Origin: Sulfurovaceae bacterium
GTDB lineage: Bacteria > Campylobacterota > Campylobacteria > Campylobacterales > Sulfurovaceae
Assembly (NCBI GenBank): GCA_028715055.1
Contig: JAQTLE010000004.1
Location: 96,997 to 160,996 of the forward strand
Length of the DNA stretch: 64,000 bases
Direction: 5' to 3'
The first letter of the stretch is position 1; every line of letters starts with the position of its first letter. Positions 37,299 through 49,268 of this stretch are shown one piece after another. The position numbers were made by a program, and so were the translations under genes. The notes under the pieces are model-generated. The model had not been told where the DNA came from and ran no database searches. It was given only the letters and a program-made list of their open reading frames with translations.

Positions 37299-38605
37299 AA
37301 ATCATCATAGCCATTAGTGTTATAGTTGTTAGCTTATTATTTGCAACATCTACAACCCAAAAGATCAAAGAGTCAAAAAAGGCTATGAGGCAAAGCGCAA
37401 ATCAGGTAAAGAATGTTCAATTAAAGTTAGCAGGAACTAAGCAAAATATTACAAAAGCAAAAAAAGAAATTAAGTTAATTGATGGAAAATTGACAGAATT
37501 GTCGCAAAATTATATATATACAGAAGATGAATATTTAAAGGTTTCAAAAGAAGCAAAAGAGTATGATGAAATGCTTGTAAAAATAAATCAAATTCTTAAA
37601 ACCAAACATGATGCTCTTATATCACTTTTTGCAGAACAACTTTCTCTGACAGCAGCTATGAAACAATTTAAAGATACTACACAATCATCGGTAATTTCAC
37701 AAGAAGTGTATGAACAATACAAATTACACAATCAAAAGAAAATATTATTATTGGAAAGAGAGATATTATCTCTTGAAGCTACCAAGGCAAATAAATTAAA
37801 AATAGCCAACAATGCCAAACAAAAACTTGGCATTATTACAAAGCAAAGAAAAACTTTTGCTACACAAAAAGTAAATCAAGAAAAAATGGTAGAAAAGTTT
37901 AACAAAGATGAAGAGAGATATCAAGCCCAGTTGGAAAGCATTACAAAAAGACAAGATGCATTACGCTCTACTTTGCTAAAACTTAACATTTTAAGAACAA
38001 ATGAAGTTGCCGAAGCCCGCCGTAGAGAATTGGCACAACAAGAAGCAATTGCATTGGAGGCTGCACGTAAAAAAAGACTGAGAACGCAGGAAATGAATGC
38101 AAAAAATTATGAGAGAGAAACCGGCAAGAAAGTAGATATGGAAACTCTCGAAGCAAGCAAACAAAGTGACAGAGTTAGGCAAATTAATTCTTCTTATCAA
38201 GAGCAGCAGACATTCAATTATCAAGGCAACAAAACCATATCTCCTATATTGGGAGCAAGTGTGATTAAAAGATTTGGTACCTATCTGGATCCGGTATATA
38301 AAATAAAGATTTTTAACGAGTCAGTTACTTTGCAAGCACCATCACCTGACTCTCAAGTGGTAAGCGTATTGGACGGTAAGGTCGTTTATGCCGGAAATAG
38401 CAGCATGCTTGGCAAAGTTGTTGTTATTGCGCATAGTGGAAATTTACATACTGTTTATGCCGGTTTGTCAAAAATTCCGCCTACTATTAATACTGGAACC
38501 ACCGTTTCTAGAGGATATACCATAGGGAAAGTTTCAAGAAGACTTATTTTTGAAGCTATAAAAAATTCTTTGAATATCGATCCGCTTAAGTTGATACAGA
38601 TTTAA
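37295..38605 (+). CDS. envC: EnvC-type murein hydrolase activator
   Basis: Periplasmic protein that couples FtsEX to cell-wall amidases. 436 residues from GTG 37295. N-terminal signal/membrane segment (~2-16), two long coiled-coil stretches (~20-290), and a C-terminal LytM (M23) domain from ~320 (SPILGASVIKRFGTYLDP...VVIAHSGNLHTVYAGL). The M23 metal site is degenerate: the usual HxxxD region reads KIKIFNES, as expected for an activator rather than an enzyme. The likely target amidase is encoded 6 kb downstream. Confidence 0.88.
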   Translation: MKIIIAISVIVVSLLFATSTTQKIKESKKAMRQSANQVKNVQLKLAGTKQNITKAKKEIKLIDGKLTELSQNYIYTEDEYLKVSKEAKEYDEMLVKINQILKTKHDALISLFAEQLSLTAAMKQFKDTTQSSVISQEVYEQYKLHNQKKILLLEREILSLEATKANKLKIANNAKQKLGIITKQRKTFATQKVNQEKMVEKFNKDEERYQAQLESITKRQDALRSTLLKLNILRTNEVAEARRRELAQQEAIALEAARKKRLRTQEMNAKNYERETGKKVDMETLEASKQSDRVRQINSSYQEQQTFNYQGNKTISPILGASVIKRFGTYLDPVYKIKIFNESVTLQAPSPDSQVVSVLDGKVVYAGNSSMLGKVVVIAHSGNLHTVYAGLSKIPPTINTGTTVSRGYTIGKVSRRLIFEAIKNSLNIDPLKLIQI

Positions 38606-38628
38606 TCATTTTCAACATCTTCTAATAG

Positions 38629-39378
<750 letters not shown>

Positions 39379-39397
39379 TTTTAAAAGGATAAATATA

Positions 39398-39607
39398 ATG
39401 ATAAGAACAGAACAAATTACGGCAAAAGCACTAGAAAAAGTAGGATTTGATAGATATCTTTTATCAGCTGCAGTTGGCAAAAGAGCTGAGGAAATTTCTA
39501 ATGGAGCTCAACCTTTGGTTGAAGCCGATATTAAAAAAATGAAATATACTGATATTGCATTGCTTGAGATTGCAGAAGGAAAAATTATAGTTCATTACGA
39601 GAGTTAA
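39398..39607 (+). CDS. rpoZ: RNA polymerase omega subunit
   Basis: 69-residue RNA polymerase assembly subunit: [28 protein letters not shown] and a short tail. Its position directly before spoT is the widespread rpoZ-spoT pair; omega also forms part of a ppGpp site in other Proteobacteria. AAAGGA site before the ATG. Confidence 0.95.
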   Translation: MIRTEQITAKALEKVGFDRYLLSAAVGKRAEEISNGAQPLVEADIKKMKYTDIALLEIAEGKIIVHYES

Positions 39608-39613
39608 TCTGTC

Positions 39614-41767
39614 GTGAATATTTTTCTAAAAAATATCAAGAGTTGTCGTGATATACAAACAGCTAAAGAGCTGTTGTTCGGGCAATTATCAGATTGTTCA
39701 TCTTCTACAATAAAAGCACTTGATGTTGCCATGGAGGCACATAAATATCAACTGAGAAAAAGCGGTGAACCGTATATAGTTCATCCTATTTTAGTGGCAG
39801 CCATTACCGCTTTTGTCAGTAATGATGAGATAATGATACAAGCAGCACTATTACATGATGTAGTAGAAGACACTTCGCTTAGTATAGAAAATATTACAAA
39901 AGACTTTGGCGAAGATGTAGCACATTTAGTTGAAGGCCTTACAAAAATTGTAGCCATAAGAGATGAAAAACTCGTTTCTTCGAAATCAAATGAAAAACTT
40001 TTAGGTTCAGCTCTTTCTTTTCGTAAAATGCTTATAGCATCTATACATGATGTAAGGATTTTGGTTATCAAATTGTGTGACAGACTTCACAATATGCTTA
40101 CCATTGATGCATTGGACAAGGATAAGCAAAAAAGAATAGCAGAAGAGACTTTGGTAGTTTATGCTCCAATTGCTCATAGGCTAGGAATTTCGCGATTAAA
40201 AAACACATTAGAGGATTTGAGTTTCGAGGTAATTTATCCTGACGATTATAAAAAAATTTCTGATTATCTAGAATCAAATCATCAGAATATCCAAGTCAAA
40301 TTAAATTCATTTGTATCCAAAGTAAAAGATACATTGCATAATGACGGTATTTTGACCAAACATTTCAAAATATTTGGCCGTGTTAAACATCATTATTCCA
40401 TTTATCTTAAAATGCATCGAAAAGGTATTGATATAGACGAAGTTCTTGATCTGCTTGCAATAAGAGTAATTGTTAATGATCCTATTGAATGCTATAAAGT
40501 TTTAGGCTCGATGCATTTGCATTTCACTCCTCTTATATCCCGTTTTAAAGATTATATCGCTTTGCCCAAAGAAAACGGTTATCAAACCATACATACAACA
40601 CTTTTTGATGAGCAAGGCATAGTAGAGGTTCAAACAAGAACCAAGCAAATGCATAAATTAGCCGAATATGGAGTTGCAGCACATTGGAAATATAAAGAAG
40701 GCGATTCTGCAATTAAGCTTGAATGGCTAGAAGGCTTGCAATATCAAAATGAGTCGGCCGAAGAGTTTTATGAGCTTGCCAAGGGAGATCTGTTTAGTGA
40801 AGATATCGCAGTATTTTCGCCCAAAGGCGATAACTATACACTACCTAAAGGTTCGGTGGCAATGGATTTTGCGTATGCAGTTCATTCTCATATCGGGGCG
40901 AAAGCAACCGGTGCGATCGTTAATAAGCAAAAAGTATCATTGCTTAGTCCTCTTAAAAATGGAGATATTGTACGTATTGAAACCGGCGATGAACCTAATT
41001 TTCACTGTTCGTGGATTGATAGCGTCAAAACATCTCGTGCAAAAGAAGGCATAAGAAGTCGCTGCAAAGCTAGACTAAAAGAGTGTGATACATATAGTGC
41101 AAATAATATATTGGTTACTATTTTTGATAACAGGGTGGAGGATATTGAACCCATTATTGAAGAATTGCATTTGAAAGATAATATATATCGTGCAGCGACG
41201 CAGTTGGATTTTTTAAAAGATACTATATATAAAATTGCTGAGCGCATTGGCACAAAAGAAGTTAGATCTTGGGAAGTTTTCAAAAAAGGATACAAAAAAC
41301 TTTTTACAAAAACAATTGAACTTTTCGAGTTTTTTGGGAACAAGAATGTCTATAATGTAGAATTTGACTATTGTTGTCATCCTAAGATGAATGACCAGAT
41401 CGTAGCTTTCTTTGAAAATGATAAAGTCATAGTACACCATAAACTATGCAAAAAAGCATATCAAAAGATGCATGACAATACGCCTATGGTTTATGTGTCC
41501 TGGAAGAATTCTAAACTTTCAAAATATCGTCTTATAATAAGCCTTCAAAATCAAAAAGGCGTTTTAGCACAGCTTCTTACGACTTTATCTAAGATGAATT
41601 TGAATCTTATTAGTATTGAGCTCGGTATTAATCGTAGTGATAAAGCTGAATATTGTAAAATTGATGTAGAAAGCGTGGAGAGTAAAAAATCTGTTTTGGA
41701 AAGTAAGATATCAAAAGAATATAAGCTAATAGAGATAATTAGTCTTAGTGATGCTTATAGCAATTAA
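39614..41767 (+). CDS. spoT: Bifunctional (p)ppGpp synthetase/hydrolase
   Basis: RelA/SpoT homologue controlling the stringent response. 717 residues from GTG 39614. HD hydrolase domain with the intact LLHDVVEDT and CDRLHNM motifs, synthetase domain (LAIRVIVND, RFKDYIALPKENGYQTIHTT, VEVQTRTKQMH), TGS domain (LPKGSVAMDFAYAVHSHIG) and C-terminal ACT domain (RLIISLQNQKGVLAQLL). Both catalytic halves look intact, so it is probably the only long RSH enzyme. The stop lies within the upstream leader of tyrS. Confidence 0.96.
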   Translation: MNIFLKNIKSCRDIQTAKELLFGQLSDCSSSTIKALDVAMEAHKYQLRKSGEPYIVHPILVAAITAFVSNDEIMIQAALLHDVVEDTSLSIENITKDFGEDVAHLVEGLTKIVAIRDEKLVSSKSNEKLLGSALSFRKMLIASIHDVRILVIKLCDRLHNMLTIDALDKDKQKRIAEETLVVYAPIAHRLGISRLKNTLEDLSFEVIYPDDYKKISDYLESNHQNIQVKLNSFVSKVKDTLHNDGILTKHFKIFGRVKHHYSIYLKMHRKGIDIDEVLDLLAIRVIVNDPIECYKVLGSMHLHFTPLISRFKDYIALPKENGYQTIHTTLFDEQGIVEVQTRTKQMHKLAEYGVAAHWKYKEGDSAIKLEWLEGLQYQNESAEEFYELAKGDLFSEDIAVFSPKGDNYTLPKGSVAMDFAYAVHSHIGAKATGAIVNKQKVSLLSPLKNGDIVRIETGDEPNFHCSWIDSVKTSRAKEGIRSRCKARLKECDTYSANNILVTIFDNRVEDIEPIIEELHLKDNIYRAATQLDFLKDTIYKIAERIGTKEVRSWEVFKKGYKKLFTKTIELFEFFGNKNVYNVEFDYCCHPKMNDQIVAFFENDKVIVHHKLCKKAYQKMHDNTPMVYVSWKNSKLSKYRLIISLQNQKGVLAQLLTTLSKMNLNLISIELGINRSDKAEYCKIDVESVESKKSVLESKISKEYKLIEIISLSDAYSN

Positions 41768-41783
41768 ACAAAAGAGGGGATTG

Positions 41784-42983
41784 ATGATACAAAAGGCACT
41801 TGGAGAAATAAAACGAGGGACATCGGAGATAATCGATTTGGAATATATTGAAAAATTGGTTACCAGATATTATACAGAGGGCAAGACATACACCGTAAAA
41901 GTTGGTTTTGACCCAACAGGCGCTGATTTGCACTTGGGACATACTGTACTTTTGCATAAATTAAAAATATTTCAAAAACATGGCGCAACTGTACAGCTTA
42001 TAATAGGGGATTTTACTGCAACTATCGGAGATCCAACCGGCAAAAGCGAAACTAGAAAAGTAATGGACAGAGATACGATTATTGCAAACGCAAAAACATA
42101 TCAAGATCAAGCATTCTTGATCTTAGACAGAGACAAAACAGAGATTTTTTATAATTCTGTTTGGTTTGACAAGCTTGGAGCTGCAGGACTTGTAGGTTTG
42201 AGTACGTTATTTAGCGTAGCAAGAATGCTCGAACGTGATGACTTTGAAAAGCGATACAAAGCCGGACAGAGCATATCCATATCAGAATTTCTTTATCCGT
42301 TACTACAGGGTTATGATAGTGTTGAACTCAAAAGCGATATTGAAATAGGTGGAACCGATCAAAAATTTAATTTACTTATGGGTAGACATCTGCAGCGTTC
42401 ATATAATATCAAAAAAGAACAAGCAGTCATCACAATGCCGATACTTGAAGGACTTGATGGTGTACAAAAAATGAGTAAGTCCTTGGATAATTATATCGGT
42501 ATCACAGAAAACCCAAATACAATTTATGCGAAAGTTTTGTCAATTTCTGATACTCTTATGTGGCGCTATTATGAGCTGCTTAGCACAAAAACGCTCGACG
42601 AGATCGCTTTATTGAAAAAAGGCGTTGAGGATGGTAGCATACATCCAAAAATTGTTAAAGAAAATTTAGCAATAGAGCTTGTTGCAAGGTTTTATAATGA
42701 AGAGTTGGCTAATATAGCGAAAGAGGAATTTGACAAGGTTTTCAAATCAAATGAAGTTCCTTCTGAAATGTCCGAATTTATATTCGAGACTCCAATATGG
42801 ATATGTAAAGCGTTAGTCGATGCCAATATCGAACCTTCTACTTCGCAGGCTAGAAGGGATATTGCACAAGGTGCTATTAAGATCAATCAAGAAAAATTAG
42901 TTGATGATCAATTGCAACTTGAAAACGGGGAGTATATAGTTCAAGTTGGAAAAAGAAAATTTGCAAAAATAAAGGTATTATAG
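41784..42983 (+). CDS. tyrS: Tyrosyl-tRNA synthetase
   Basis: Class I synthetase of 399 residues from ATG 41784, preceded by GAGGGGA (upstream in-frame starts overlap spoT and lack one). KVGFDPTGADLHLGHTVLL (HIGH motif as HLGH), the tyrosine-specific LLQGYDSVELKSDIEIGG, KMSKS at QKMSKSLDN, and a C-terminal S4 domain (STSQARRDIAQGAIKIN). TyrZ-like subclass judged by the HLGH and KMSKS forms. Confidence 0.95.
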   Translation: MIQKALGEIKRGTSEIIDLEYIEKLVTRYYTEGKTYTVKVGFDPTGADLHLGHTVLLHKLKIFQKHGATVQLIIGDFTATIGDPTGKSETRKVMDRDTIIANAKTYQDQAFLILDRDKTEIFYNSVWFDKLGAAGLVGLSTLFSVARMLERDDFEKRYKAGQSISISEFLYPLLQGYDSVELKSDIEIGGTDQKFNLLMGRHLQRSYNIKKEQAVITMPILEGLDGVQKMSKSLDNYIGITENPNTIYAKVLSISDTLMWRYYELLSTKTLDEIALLKKGVEDGSIHPKIVKENLAIELVARFYNEELANIAKEEFDKVFKSNEVPSEMSEFIFETPIWICKALVDANIEPSTSQARRDIAQGAIKINQEKLVDDQLQLENGEYIVQVGKRKFAKIKVL

Positions 42984-44083
42984 TGGCATTCGCACCTCTA
43001 AAAATTGGAAAATATACCATAGATATACCCATTGTACAAGGCGGTATGGGAGTTGGTGTTAGTTGGGATCAATTAGCAGGTTCTGTTTCTCGCGAAGGAG
43101 GACTTGGTGTGATCAGTGCTGTTGGTACTGGTATTTATGAAAATTGTGCATATGCCGATAAACTGGCTGGTGACAATCGTCCTGTTGAAGCAGAAAATTT
43201 CTATTCGGCAAAAGCATTGAGCGTTATTTTTGAAAATGCCCGTAAAATTTGCGGAGATAAACCGCTAGCATGTAATATCATGTATGCTATGAATGATTAC
43301 AAAAGGGTAGTTGAGGATGCTTGCAGAGCTGGAGCTAATATTATTATCACCGGAGCAGGGCTGCCTCTTACTTTGCCTGAATGTGTCAAAGATTTTCCGG
43401 ATGTTGCCATAGTTCCTATCGTATCAACTGCAAAAGCACTTAAGATTTTGTGCAAAAGATGGGAAAAAAGCCATGGTAGACTACCTGACGCAGTCATAGT
43501 AGAGGGCCCTCTTAGCGGCGGGCATCAAGGCTTTAAATATGAAGAATGTTTTTTGCCTGAAAACCAACTAGAAGCTATATTGCCACCGGTTATTGAAGAA
43601 GCAAAAGAGTGGGGGGATATTCCTGTTATTGCAGCTGGAGGAATATGGAATCATGAGGACATAGAACGAATGTTTGCCTTAGGAGCAAGAGGAGTACAAT
43701 TGGGTACGAGATTCATAGGTACTATGGAGTGCGACGCCAGTGATGTTTTTAAGCAAACTATCATTAATGCAACAAAAGAAGATATTCAGCTTTTTAAATC
43801 ACCGGTAGGTTATCCCGCTAGAGGTGTAAAAACAAATCTTCATAAAATTATAGAAGAGGGCACTGCTCCAAAAGTAGCATGTATTTCAAATTGTGTTGCT
43901 CCTTGCCATAGAGGCGAAGAAGCAAAAGCTGTCGGATATTGTATAGCTGACAGACTGAGCGATGCTTATTATGGAGATTTAAACAAAGGATTGTTTTTTA
44001 CCGGTGCAAACGGTTATAGATTATCAGAAATTATAACAGTAAAAGAATTGATGCATAAACTTGTATTTGGAGAAAAGGAATAA
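42983..44083 (+). CDS. FMN-dependent nitronate monooxygenase/flavin oxidoreductase
   Basis: TIM-barrel flavoprotein of the 2-nitropropane dioxygenase/FabK-like family, 366 residues from GTG 42983 (one-base overlap with tyrS). Seen: PIVQGGMGVGVSWDQLAG, GGLGVISAVGTG, NIIITGAGLPL, VEGPLSGGHQG, IPVIAAGGIWNHEDIERM, LGARGVQLGTRF. The substrate is not clear: members act on nitronates or reduce enoyl-ACP. Several Cys near the C terminus (ISNCVAPCHRGEE) are unusual and could bind metal or a cluster. It keeps this place after tyrS in C. jejuni. Confidence 0.85.
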   Translation: MAFAPLKIGKYTIDIPIVQGGMGVGVSWDQLAGSVSREGGLGVISAVGTGIYENCAYADKLAGDNRPVEAENFYSAKALSVIFENARKICGDKPLACNIMYAMNDYKRVVEDACRAGANIIITGAGLPLTLPECVKDFPDVAIVPIVSTAKALKILCKRWEKSHGRLPDAVIVEGPLSGGHQGFKYEECFLPENQLEAILPPVIEEAKEWGDIPVIAAGGIWNHEDIERMFALGARGVQLGTRFIGTMECDASDVFKQTIINATKEDIQLFKSPVGYPARGVKTNLHKIIEEGTAPKVACISNCVAPCHRGEEAKAVGYCIADRLSDAYYGDLNKGLFFTGANGYRLSEIITVKELMHKLVFGEKE

Positions 44084-44090
44084 TATAAAT

Positions 44091-45266
44091 ATGATCTTGA
44101 GATTCTTTTTTGTTAATATAATATTTGCATATACTTTTATTTATGCAATAAATATTTTAGAAAAAGTGTCATTGGATAATGAAGTATTGGAGTTACAATT
44201 TAATTCGGCTATAAGCAGTGATCAAATATATAATTTTAATATCAATAATCCGTACAGGCAGGTATTCGATTTTGAAAATGCCATTATAGGCAAGGATATA
44301 GGTACAGTTGATGCCAATAAAACGGTTCGTATAGCACAAAACAATCCGACTAAGATAAGGATTGTGATCAATGGTGAGCTTGGCGGCAAGCCATATTTTT
44401 CTCCTTCCAAAAAAACATATAAAATACCATTAAAACTAAAAAAGAATGAAAAAACATTTTGTTATGCAGATATACAAGAACCAAAAAAAATAGATAATTC
44501 TGAGAATAACAAAATTAACGATAAAAATAATATAAATGATCAAGAAATCAAAAATGAAAATCATGATGCAATATCCTATGGTTCAAGTTGTGGCGATGTA
44601 GTAGTAATCGATGCAGGTCATGGCGGTAAAGACCCAGGTGCAATCAGCGACGGAAAAAAAGAAAAAGATGCCGTACTTGCGATGGCAAAAAAATTAGGTA
44701 AAACATTAACTGATAGAGGATATAAAGTATATTTGACGCGTGATGATGATTACTTTATAACCTTGGAGCAAAGAACGAAGATAGCCGATCGCAAAGATGC
44801 AAAAATCTTTGTTTCGCTTCATTGCAATGCAGCACCAAATGATAAATATTTCATGCACGGAGTCGAAACGTTTTTTTTGCAAAATACACGTGACGAAAGA
44901 AGTCGCAGAGTTGCAGAGAGAGAGAATAGTTCAGTATTGCAAGGCACAGACAATAGAAGCAAACACGTAATACTCAATGCGGTTTTATCTGGTCCAAAAA
45001 TTATACTTTCAAATAAATTAGCAATCGATATTCAGAAAAATTTGCTTAAAAATTTAGGTGCTCGTGACAGTGGAGTTCGAAGCGCACCTTTTTGGGTATT
45101 AGTCGGCGCTAGTAGGCCATCTGTGTTGGTGGAGATCGGATATATTACGAATCCAGAGGAGCAGATCAAACTTTTTGATCCATCATATCAAGAAAGAGTG
45201 GCTAAGGGTATAGCAGACGGAATAGGAAGATATTTAGCCAATCGAAAAGAAGAGATAGATAATTAG
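44091..45266 (+). CDS. N-acetylmuramoyl-L-alanine amidase, AmiC-like
   Basis: Periplasmic zinc amidase that separates daughter-cell walls. 391 residues from ATG 44091. N-terminal membrane/signal segment (~2-20), AMIN-like domain to ~130, Asn/Lys-rich linker (~140-165), and Amidase_3 domain with zinc ligands in VVVIDAGHGGKDPGA, KKEKDAVLAMA and FVSLHCNA and catalytic Glu in SVLVEIGYITN. Probably the partner activated by FtsEX-EnvC. Homologue of C. jejuni AmiA by position. Confidence 0.93.
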   Translation: MILRFFFVNIIFAYTFIYAINILEKVSLDNEVLELQFNSAISSDQIYNFNINNPYRQVFDFENAIIGKDIGTVDANKTVRIAQNNPTKIRIVINGELGGKPYFSPSKKTYKIPLKLKKNEKTFCYADIQEPKKIDNSENNKINDKNNINDQEIKNENHDAISYGSSCGDVVVIDAGHGGKDPGAISDGKKEKDAVLAMAKKLGKTLTDRGYKVYLTRDDDYFITLEQRTKIADRKDAKIFVSLHCNAAPNDKYFMHGVETFFLQNTRDERSRRVAERENSSVLQGTDNRSKHVILNAVLSGPKIILSNKLAIDIQKNLLKNLGARDSGVRSAPFWVLVGASRPSVLVEIGYITNPEEQIKLFDPSYQERVAKGIADGIGRYLANRKEEIDN

Positions 45267-45329
45267 ACCATTAATTAGTTCTCAAATTTTAAGCGAAGCT
45301 CAAAATTAGGTCTTTGGCAGACGGCTCTC

Positions 45330-45388
45330 GTGACTAGTCACTACAAAATATTTTTAGTGTTCAGATGAAGATGGGACCGCAGTCCCAT
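45330..45388. repeat. Hairpin-rich convergent intergenic segment
   Basis: Between the amidase and ppa lie a perfect 12-bp palindrome GTGACTAGTCAC (45330-45341), a small inverted pair CACTA/TAGTG (45340-45360) and a hairpin ATGGGAC/GTCCCAT (45371-45377 / 45382-45388, 4-nt loop). The convergent layout suggests termination for both genes, but none has a good T-run. The C- and G-rich hairpin stands out from the A+T-rich surroundings. Confidence 0.5.
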
Positions 45389-45396
45389 GAGAGATA

Positions 45397-45915
45397 TTAT
45401 TTGTAGTTTTTGATAGCTTTTTCTAATATAGCTGTTGCTTCGGCCTTACCTTGGAAACCAGTAACTTTTACCCATTTATTTGGTTCAAGTGCTTTATATG
45501 TTTCAAAGAAATTTTTGATACGATTTTGTGTATGCACAGGAATATCATTAAGATCTTGAATGTTGTCATAAGTTGGGTCTATTTTACTTGATGGAACTGC
45601 AATTAGTTTTTCATCTCCGCCCTTTTCATCTTCTGTTAAAAGTACACCCACAAGTCTGCATTTGATTACGCTGCCTGCCTGAAGCACATAATCACAAAGT
45701 ACCAATATATCAGCTGGATCGCCATCGTCTGAAAGAGTATTTGGCACAAAACCGTAATTTGCAGGATAATGCATAGCTGAATATAAAACTCTATCAACCA
45801 TAATAGCGCCGCTATCTTTATCTAGTTCATATTTGATATTTGAATTTAGAGGTACTTCGATAACCACTTTTACTTCATCCGGGTTTTTACCGTAACCTAT
45901 TTTGTCTATATTCAT
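45397..45915 (-). CDS. ppa: Inorganic pyrophosphatase
   Basis: Hydrolyses pyrophosphate to phosphate; soluble, magnesium dependent. 172 residues from the ATG at 45915, preceded on the minus strand by AAGGA; the open frame upstream passes through a palindrome and is not coding. Family I motifs: NIKYELDKDSG, DRVLYSAMHYPANYGFVP, DDGDPADILVL, EDEKGGDEKLIAVP. Standard length. Confidence 0.97.
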   Translation of the reverse strand: MNIDKIGYGKNPDEVKVVIEVPLNSNIKYELDKDSGAIMVDRVLYSAMHYPANYGFVPNTLSDDGDPADILVLCDYVLQAGSVIKCRLVGVLLTEDEKGGDEKLIAVPSSKIDPTYDNIQDLNDIPVHTQNRIKNFFETYKALEPNKWVKVTGFQGKAEATAILEKAIKNYK

Positions 45916-45981
45916 ATTTATGTCCTTGAAAAATTTTGAAAATATTATCATAATTATGTTTAAGACGATAAGTAGTCTTAA

Positions 45982-46019
45982 CTCGTTCCATATCTTGTTT
46001 AAACAAGATATGGAACGAG
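45982..46019. repeat. 38-bp perfect palindrome
   Basis: Left arm CTCGTTCCATATCTTGTTT (45982-46000) is followed without loop by its exact reverse complement (46001-46019). A smaller inverted pair TAAGAC/GTCTTA (45961-45966 / 45975-45980) lies beside it. It is between divergently transcribed ppa and the SRPBCC gene, so it is not placed like a terminator. The whole 275-bp interval holds no convincing gene. Could be an operator, a cruciform site or a relic of an inserted element. Confidence 0.75.
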
Positions 46020-46190
46020 GCGAGTGTTTGGAGTGGTGCTGCATAATATAGAAATAGTTTAGCAACATCATTGTTACATGGTCACTATGTCTTAAATAAA
46101 ACTAATAAAAAATCAGTAAGCAGATTTTAATTATTCATTTTAAACATAATGATGTAAAAATTACTGTTACTTTAAGATAGAGGTGAGCGT

Positions 46191-46658
46191 ATGTCAATAA
46201 CAACAGTAAAATCCTACACTATCCGATTGCATCGTATACTCAAAGCAGTACCTGAACGGGTCTACCGGGCTTTTCTTGATGCAGATGCAATATCAAAATG
46301 GCTTCCGCCAAATGGCTTTACATGTAATGTGCATCATATGGAGACAAAGGTTGGCGGTACCTACAAGATGTCATTTGCAAACTTCACTACCGGCAAGAGC
46401 CAATCTTTTGGCGGTGAGTACCTTGAATTGATACCACATGAACGAATTCGCTATTCAGACAGGTTTGACGACCCGAATCTGCCTGGTGAAATGTATACGA
46501 CGATTACCTTGAAGCAAGTATCTGTTGGAACAGAATTAAACATAGTGCAAGATGGAGTACCCTCTGTCATCCCGGAAGATGCTTGCTATCTGGGCTGGCA
46601 AGAATCGCTTGCTCTTCTAATGAAATTGGTCGAGGCGGAGATTTTGGACGAATCATAA
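46191..46658 (+). CDS. SRPBCC/AHSA1-like domain protein
   Basis: 155-residue START-like fold protein of the AHSA1 (activator of Hsp90 homologue) family: RILKAVPERVYRAFLDADAISKWLPP, GGTYKMSFANF, GGEYLELIPHERIRYSDRF and the C-terminal helix YLGWQESLALLMKLVEAE. Family members bind hydrophobic ligands; no specific function can be given. GAGGTGAGC precedes the ATG. The sequence looks richer in G and C than the housekeeping genes around it, like katG, 122 bp downstream. Confidence 0.8.
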   Translation: MSITTVKSYTIRLHRILKAVPERVYRAFLDADAISKWLPPNGFTCNVHHMETKVGGTYKMSFANFTTGKSQSFGGEYLELIPHERIRYSDRFDDPNLPGEMYTTITLKQVSVGTELNIVQDGVPSVIPEDACYLGWQESLALLMKLVEAEILDES

Positions 46659-46762
46659 GATTGAAACATATAACGTACTACAGGAAAATTTCAAGCTTGA
46701 TATATTTACTTAAAGAAAAAGAGGTTTAGATGTCTTTCATGGCATCTTTTAATCAAGCTTAA

Positions 46763-48973
<2,211 letters not shown>

Positions 48974-49057
48974 CCTTGCATTTAAAAAGTGCTTTTTGCA
49001 TTGCTAGAATAACAATGTAAAGGGTGCGGGTTGAAAGATCCATGCTGCACTTTTGTT

Positions 49058-49087
49058 TGGTTCCTATCGTTTTTCAACTAGGAACCA
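49058..49087. repeat. Hairpin in the katG-cinA convergent gap
   Basis: TGGTTCCTA (49058-49066) pairs perfectly with TAGGAACCA (49079-49087) across 12 bases. It lies in the 295-bp non-coding interval 48974-49268 between convergent katG and the CinA-like gene. Probably end-of-transcript structure; T-runs are only partial. I see no gene elsewhere in this interval. Confidence 0.45.
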
Positions 49088-49268
49088 TACTTAATTATTA
49101 GCTATCGATCTATAATCCAATGCAAATTTATGAATAATTTCACATATTGAAAGCTCTATATAAACTACCATCAAGGATGATTGAAGCGATGAATATGACT
49201 GACCCATATATTTTCGAGTAGATTTTGATTATATAAATGAGACGAGAAGATAGAATATATCGTTAGTT

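Noticed and set aside
37295..38605. Reading the M23 domain protein as an active endopeptidase
   Set aside because: The HxxxD metal site is replaced by KIKIFNES and the gene follows ftsEX, so the activator EnvC is the better call.
45916..46071. In-frame upstream extension of ppa by 52 codons
   Set aside because: It runs through the 38-bp palindrome, has no ribosome site and no similarity to pyrophosphatases, whereas the ATG at 45915 has AAGGA and gives the family length.
49015..49055. tRNA- or sRNA-like segment (GGGTTGAAAGATCC) after katG
   Set aside because: It resembles a T-arm only superficially; no acceptor stem, anticodon arm or CCA could be arranged, and pairing of the flanks needs bulges.
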